Part shown: positions 14,416 through 16,344 of the stretch, piece by piece
Numbering within the stretch: the first letter of the stretch is position 1
Layout of the letters: the number at the start of each line of letters is the position of its first letter
Notes under the pieces: model-generated
What the model was told of the DNA's origin: nothing
Seen by the model: the letters and a program-made list of their open reading frames with translations, nothing else
The model's database searches: none
Origin: Ignavibacteria bacterium UBA6906
Lineage (GTDB): Bacteria; Bacteroidota; Ignavibacteria; UBA10030; UBA6906
Direction: 5' to 3'
NCBI GenBank assembly: GCA_002451155.1
Contig: DKBG01000033.1
Span: forward strand, 1-16,344
Length of the DNA: 16,344 nt
Position numbers and translations under genes: made by a program

Positions 14416-15669
14416 CTACCGCTTTGGTTGCGCCCGGTCACTCTTGATCATCTGTTCTTTCTTGTACATCTCATCACGCCACTTCGAGATCAGATCGTCT
14501 TCCCTTGTCTTCTGCGTGATGCGCTCTTGCAGGGTCGGGACCAGATCGGCTTTCAGGAGTATTACGAGCTCCTTCTTTTGCACCTTGTCCATGTCGTAGC
14601 CGAAGAGATACCTGAGGCCGAAGACGTACCAGGGAAGGTCCTTCAGGAAGGGTACTCCCTGCCGTGTCGTGCTCGTTTCATTGTTATACAACCCGCCGAT
14701 AACTGTTTCTTCCCCGTCAAGCAGGAGGACATTGGTCGTCGCCTTCGTCTTGTTGATGATTGTGCTGACGGGTCCCGGAGTGACAGAGCTGCGTTCGACG
14801 TCGACGTTCAGGTGGACAAAATTCACTCCCTGCTCTGTAATGACCTGGGGGGTCACCTTGATGATCGTCCCCGCACTGTAGAACTTATCAAGCAGATTCC
14901 CGGCGAAGTCCCGCTCCCGGATGGAAAAGTCCTGACCGACCTGAATTCGTCCTTCTTCGCCGGACCGGACAATAAGGGAGGGACCGGAGAGGATCTCACC
15001 CAGATTGTAGTTCGAGAACATTCGGAGAAGGAAATCCATGTTGGCGAAGCTGACTTTCGGGACGGCCTCCAATTTGAACATCTTGTCTGTCACTTTGTCG
15101 GCCGCGAGGAATTCGGAGCTCACCGAGAGATCATTGGTGCTTTTCATGAATGTCCAGTTGATGCCAACCTCCTCTGCCCGGTCGAGATTGACCTCGAAGA
15201 AGACAGCCGAGATCTTGATCTCACGGCTGCGGAACGTCGCAATCTCCTTTGCGATCTCGGTGGAACCGGCGGGCCCACCTACCATCACGCGCTCGGTCCC
15301 GCCCGACTCGGTCTGGCCGACGGACGAGATCTGGAGGTAGTTCTCGTACTCGCTGTACCAGATGCTGTTCTTCCGCAGGATCGCCTCCAGGGCGTCCCGC
15401 CACTGAAGTCCCTGGATGTCGATGTTGATTGGCATACTCCGCCGCTCAGGATCGATGATGACCTTCCCGATGAACTTCTGGCTGACCTCGCTGATCGCCG
15501 CAAGGGCTTTGTCCAGCGATGTAGTAGGCGCAATGGACACCAGCTCCTGCGGAGAGGTATATTCGCGAAACGCCTTCCGTTCCGCCGCACTCTGGCCGCC
15601 CTGCGCCCATCCGTCGCTGGTGCCGCTCAGGACAAGGGCGATTGCCACGATGAGGACTATTCTATTCAT
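14416..15669 (-). CDS. pilQ: Secretin, PilQ/GspD family (short form)
   Basis: This is an outer-membrane secretin forming the multimeric gate of a type IV pilus or type II-like secretion machine. The 417-aa protein has a Sec signal peptide (MNRIVLIVAIALVLSG to about residue 23) and an STN/N0 domain at about 49-116. The secretin core follows, from about 150 to 378, with FRSREIKISAVFFEVN, GEILSGPSLIVRSGEEGRIQVG, TTNVLLLDGEETVIGGLY and the family hallmark VPFLKDLPWYVFGLRYLFG at 339-357. It ends in a charged tail. It lacks the AMIN repeats and extra N domains of proteobacterial PilQ, hence the short length. The frame is open to 15714, but the ATG at 15669 begins the signal peptide and has GAGGAG just upstream. 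It lies 13 nt after the PilO-like gene. PilQ is preferred to GspD because of that neighbour. Confidence 0.88.
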   Translation of the reverse strand: MNRIVLIVAIALVLSGTSDGWAQGGQSAAERKAFREYTSPQELVSIAPTTSLDKALAAISEVSQKFIGKVIIDPERRSMPINIDIQGLQWRDALEAILRKNSIWYSEYENYLQISSVGQTESGGTERVMVGGPAGSTEIAKEIATFRSREIKISAVFFEVNLDRAEEVGINWTFMKSTNDLSVSSEFLAADKVTDKMFKLEAVPKVSFANMDFLLRMFSNYNLGEILSGPSLIVRSGEEGRIQVGQDFSIRERDFAGNLLDKFYSAGTIIKVTPQVITEQGVNFVHLNVDVERSSVTPGPVSTIINKTKATTNVLLLDGEETVIGGLYNNETSTTRQGVPFLKDLPWYVFGLRYLFGYDMDKVQKKELVILLKADLVPTLQERITQKTREDDLISKWRDEMYKKEQMIKSDRAQPKR

Positions 15670-15682
15670 GCTCTCCTCGATC

Positions 15683-16344
15683 CTAGTGTTGTGATACAGT
15701 TTGTGTCGGACCATAGCGTATTTTCAGTTCAACTTTCTCGATGATGCCGCCCTTGTTCAGCGTACATTCCATCCTGCCCAGTTCAGGGTCGATCCTCGTC
15801 ACGTACCCGAGATAGACCTCATCCCCCTCTCGCAGCGTTCTGATAACATTCGTCTGATCGAGAACAAAAGCCTTACCTGGAATGACCGCTTTCAGATCAG
15901 ACCGTTCGATCTCGACCAGAGTCCTGATATTCGGCGGGATTCCGCTTGTGATGACCGGCGCGAAGGGATCCACGTTCAGCCCGTTCGGAGTGAGGGCCCG
16001 TTCGCCAAGCGAACTGGAGAGCTCCGCGATAGAGGAAAAGTAGGCGTGGACCACCATATCGAAGGTGACCAGCAGCTTGCCCTCCTCTTTTTCCGTTGGG
16101 GCGATTTCAAGTCCTTTCAGATTCAGGTTCTGTATCTTGTACAACTTCCTATCATTCTCCATATACCAGATGAACCGGTAGAGGTTGTCAAAGGGCGCCT
16201 CACCTTTCAGGCTGTATGAGTTGTAGCCGTAGTTGGACCGCGGCTCTGTGCCCATGAACACCATATCGAGCTTGAGCTCTCCGCTCAGATCGATCAGGCG
16301 GCTGAAGTAGGCGTAACTTTGCGACGTGATATCCATCGGCGGGG
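15683..16344 (-). CDS. pilO: PilO-like type IV pilus assembly protein with PilP-like C-terminal region (N-terminus cut by window edge)
   Basis: At least 217 residues are visible. The frame continues upstream past the ATG at 16336 (two Pro codons precede it), so the N-terminal membrane helix and coiled coil expected for PilO are probably outside the window. Counted from that Met, residues about 8-104 look like the PilO ferredoxin-like core: helix SYAYFSRLIDLSGE, strand YSLKGEAPFDNLYRFIWYMEND and strand KIQNLNLKGLEI, then LLVTFDMVVHAYF. After a Pro-rich linker, residues about 135-208 (VIPGKAFVLDQTNVIRTLREGDEVYLGYVTRID, then GGIIEKVELKIRYG) resemble the beta-barrel domain of PilP, which docks on the secretin. 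That second assignment is less certain. The gene sits 13 nt before the secretin gene, as pilO and pilP do in pilMNOPQ operons. Confidence 0.75.
   Translation of the reverse strand, partial: PPMDITSQSYAYFSRLIDLSGELKLDMVFMGTEPRSNYGYNSYSLKGEAPFDNLYRFIWYMENDRKLYKIQNLNLKGLEIAPTEKEEGKLLVTFDMVVHAYFSSIAELSSSLGERALTPNGLNVDPFAPVITSGIPPNIRTLVEIERSDLKAVIPGKAFVLDQTNVIRTLREGDEVYLGYVTRIDPELGRMECTLNKGGIIEKVELKIRYGPTQTVSQH

Noticed and set aside
14428..15744. A 438-codon plus-strand ORF opposite the secretin gene.
   Set aside because: It has no recognisable domain and mirrors the secretin codons. Long antisense frames are expected in GC-rich coding DNA, and the secretin on the other strand is unambiguous.
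1..16344. Search for tRNA genes, CRISPR arrays, IS ends, att sites or toxin-antitoxin pairs.
   Set aside because: No cloverleaf-like segment, regularly spaced repeats, transposase or integrase motifs, or small paired genes were seen. Every large frame is accounted for by envelope or housekeeping genes.

Overview
This window looks like a chromosomal piece of a GC-rich, didermic Gram-negative bacterium. The evidence is a TolC-type outer membrane factor, a secretin, a lipoprotein with a lipobox and a signal-peptide-bearing barrel-like protein. The compact, short secretin (STN plus secretin domain only), the PilO-like protein with a PilP-like tail, and a lipoprotein with a carboxypeptidase-regulatory-like domain suggest the Bacteroidota/Chlorobi/Ignavibacteria side of the FCB group. 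That placement is inference, since no rRNA or marker phylogeny is available. Nothing points to a phage, plasmid, IS element, CRISPR array or tRNA cluster.

Layout. (1) Positions 1-2847, minus strand: an efflux operon in the order TolC-like outer membrane factor, HlyD/MacA-like adaptor, MacB-type ABC ATPase (cut by the left edge). Together they form a tripartite pump across both membranes. (2) Positions 2930-7409, minus strand: a tight four-gene operon of HAD phosphatase, GT-C-like polytopic membrane protein, Gfo/Idh/MocA oxidoreductase and HD-domain CCA-adding tRNA nucleotidyltransferase. Junctions are a 1-nt overlap, a 21-nt gap and a 4-nt overlap, and a likely terminator follows. (3) Positions 7410-7499: a 90-bp divergent promoter region. 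Both strands have a sigma70-like -35/17-bp/-10 element placed so that transcription should begin at or next to the start codon, so both transcripts may be leaderless. (4) Positions 7500-9540, plus strand: an RlmI-family 23S rRNA methyltransferase, then an uncharacterised secreted beta-rich, probably outer-membrane protein with its own promoter and a strong ribosome binding site. (5) Positions 9541-9803: a convergent intergenic region with an 18-bp inverted repeat. (6) Positions 9804-12599, minus strand: complete uvrA, with a recognisable promoter about 30 nt upstream of its start. (7) Positions 12600-12919: noncoding, holding the uvrA promoter, a G-quadruplex-type G-run cluster and a strong terminator hairpin. 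(8) Positions 12920-16344, minus strand: the end of a type IV pilus/type II-secretion-like operon, with PilO(-PilP)-like protein (cut by the right edge), secretin, and a lipid-anchored multi-Ig-domain protein.

Most genes are recognisable housekeeping or envelope functions. The least explained points are the probable leaderless divergent promoter pair, the PilO-PilP-like fusion followed by a secretin and an Ig-repeat lipoprotein, the GT-C-like protein in an operon with an oxidoreductase and a tRNA-maturation enzyme, and the asymmetric inverted repeat downstream of uvrA. I saw no clear candidate for a wholly new defence or mobile system.
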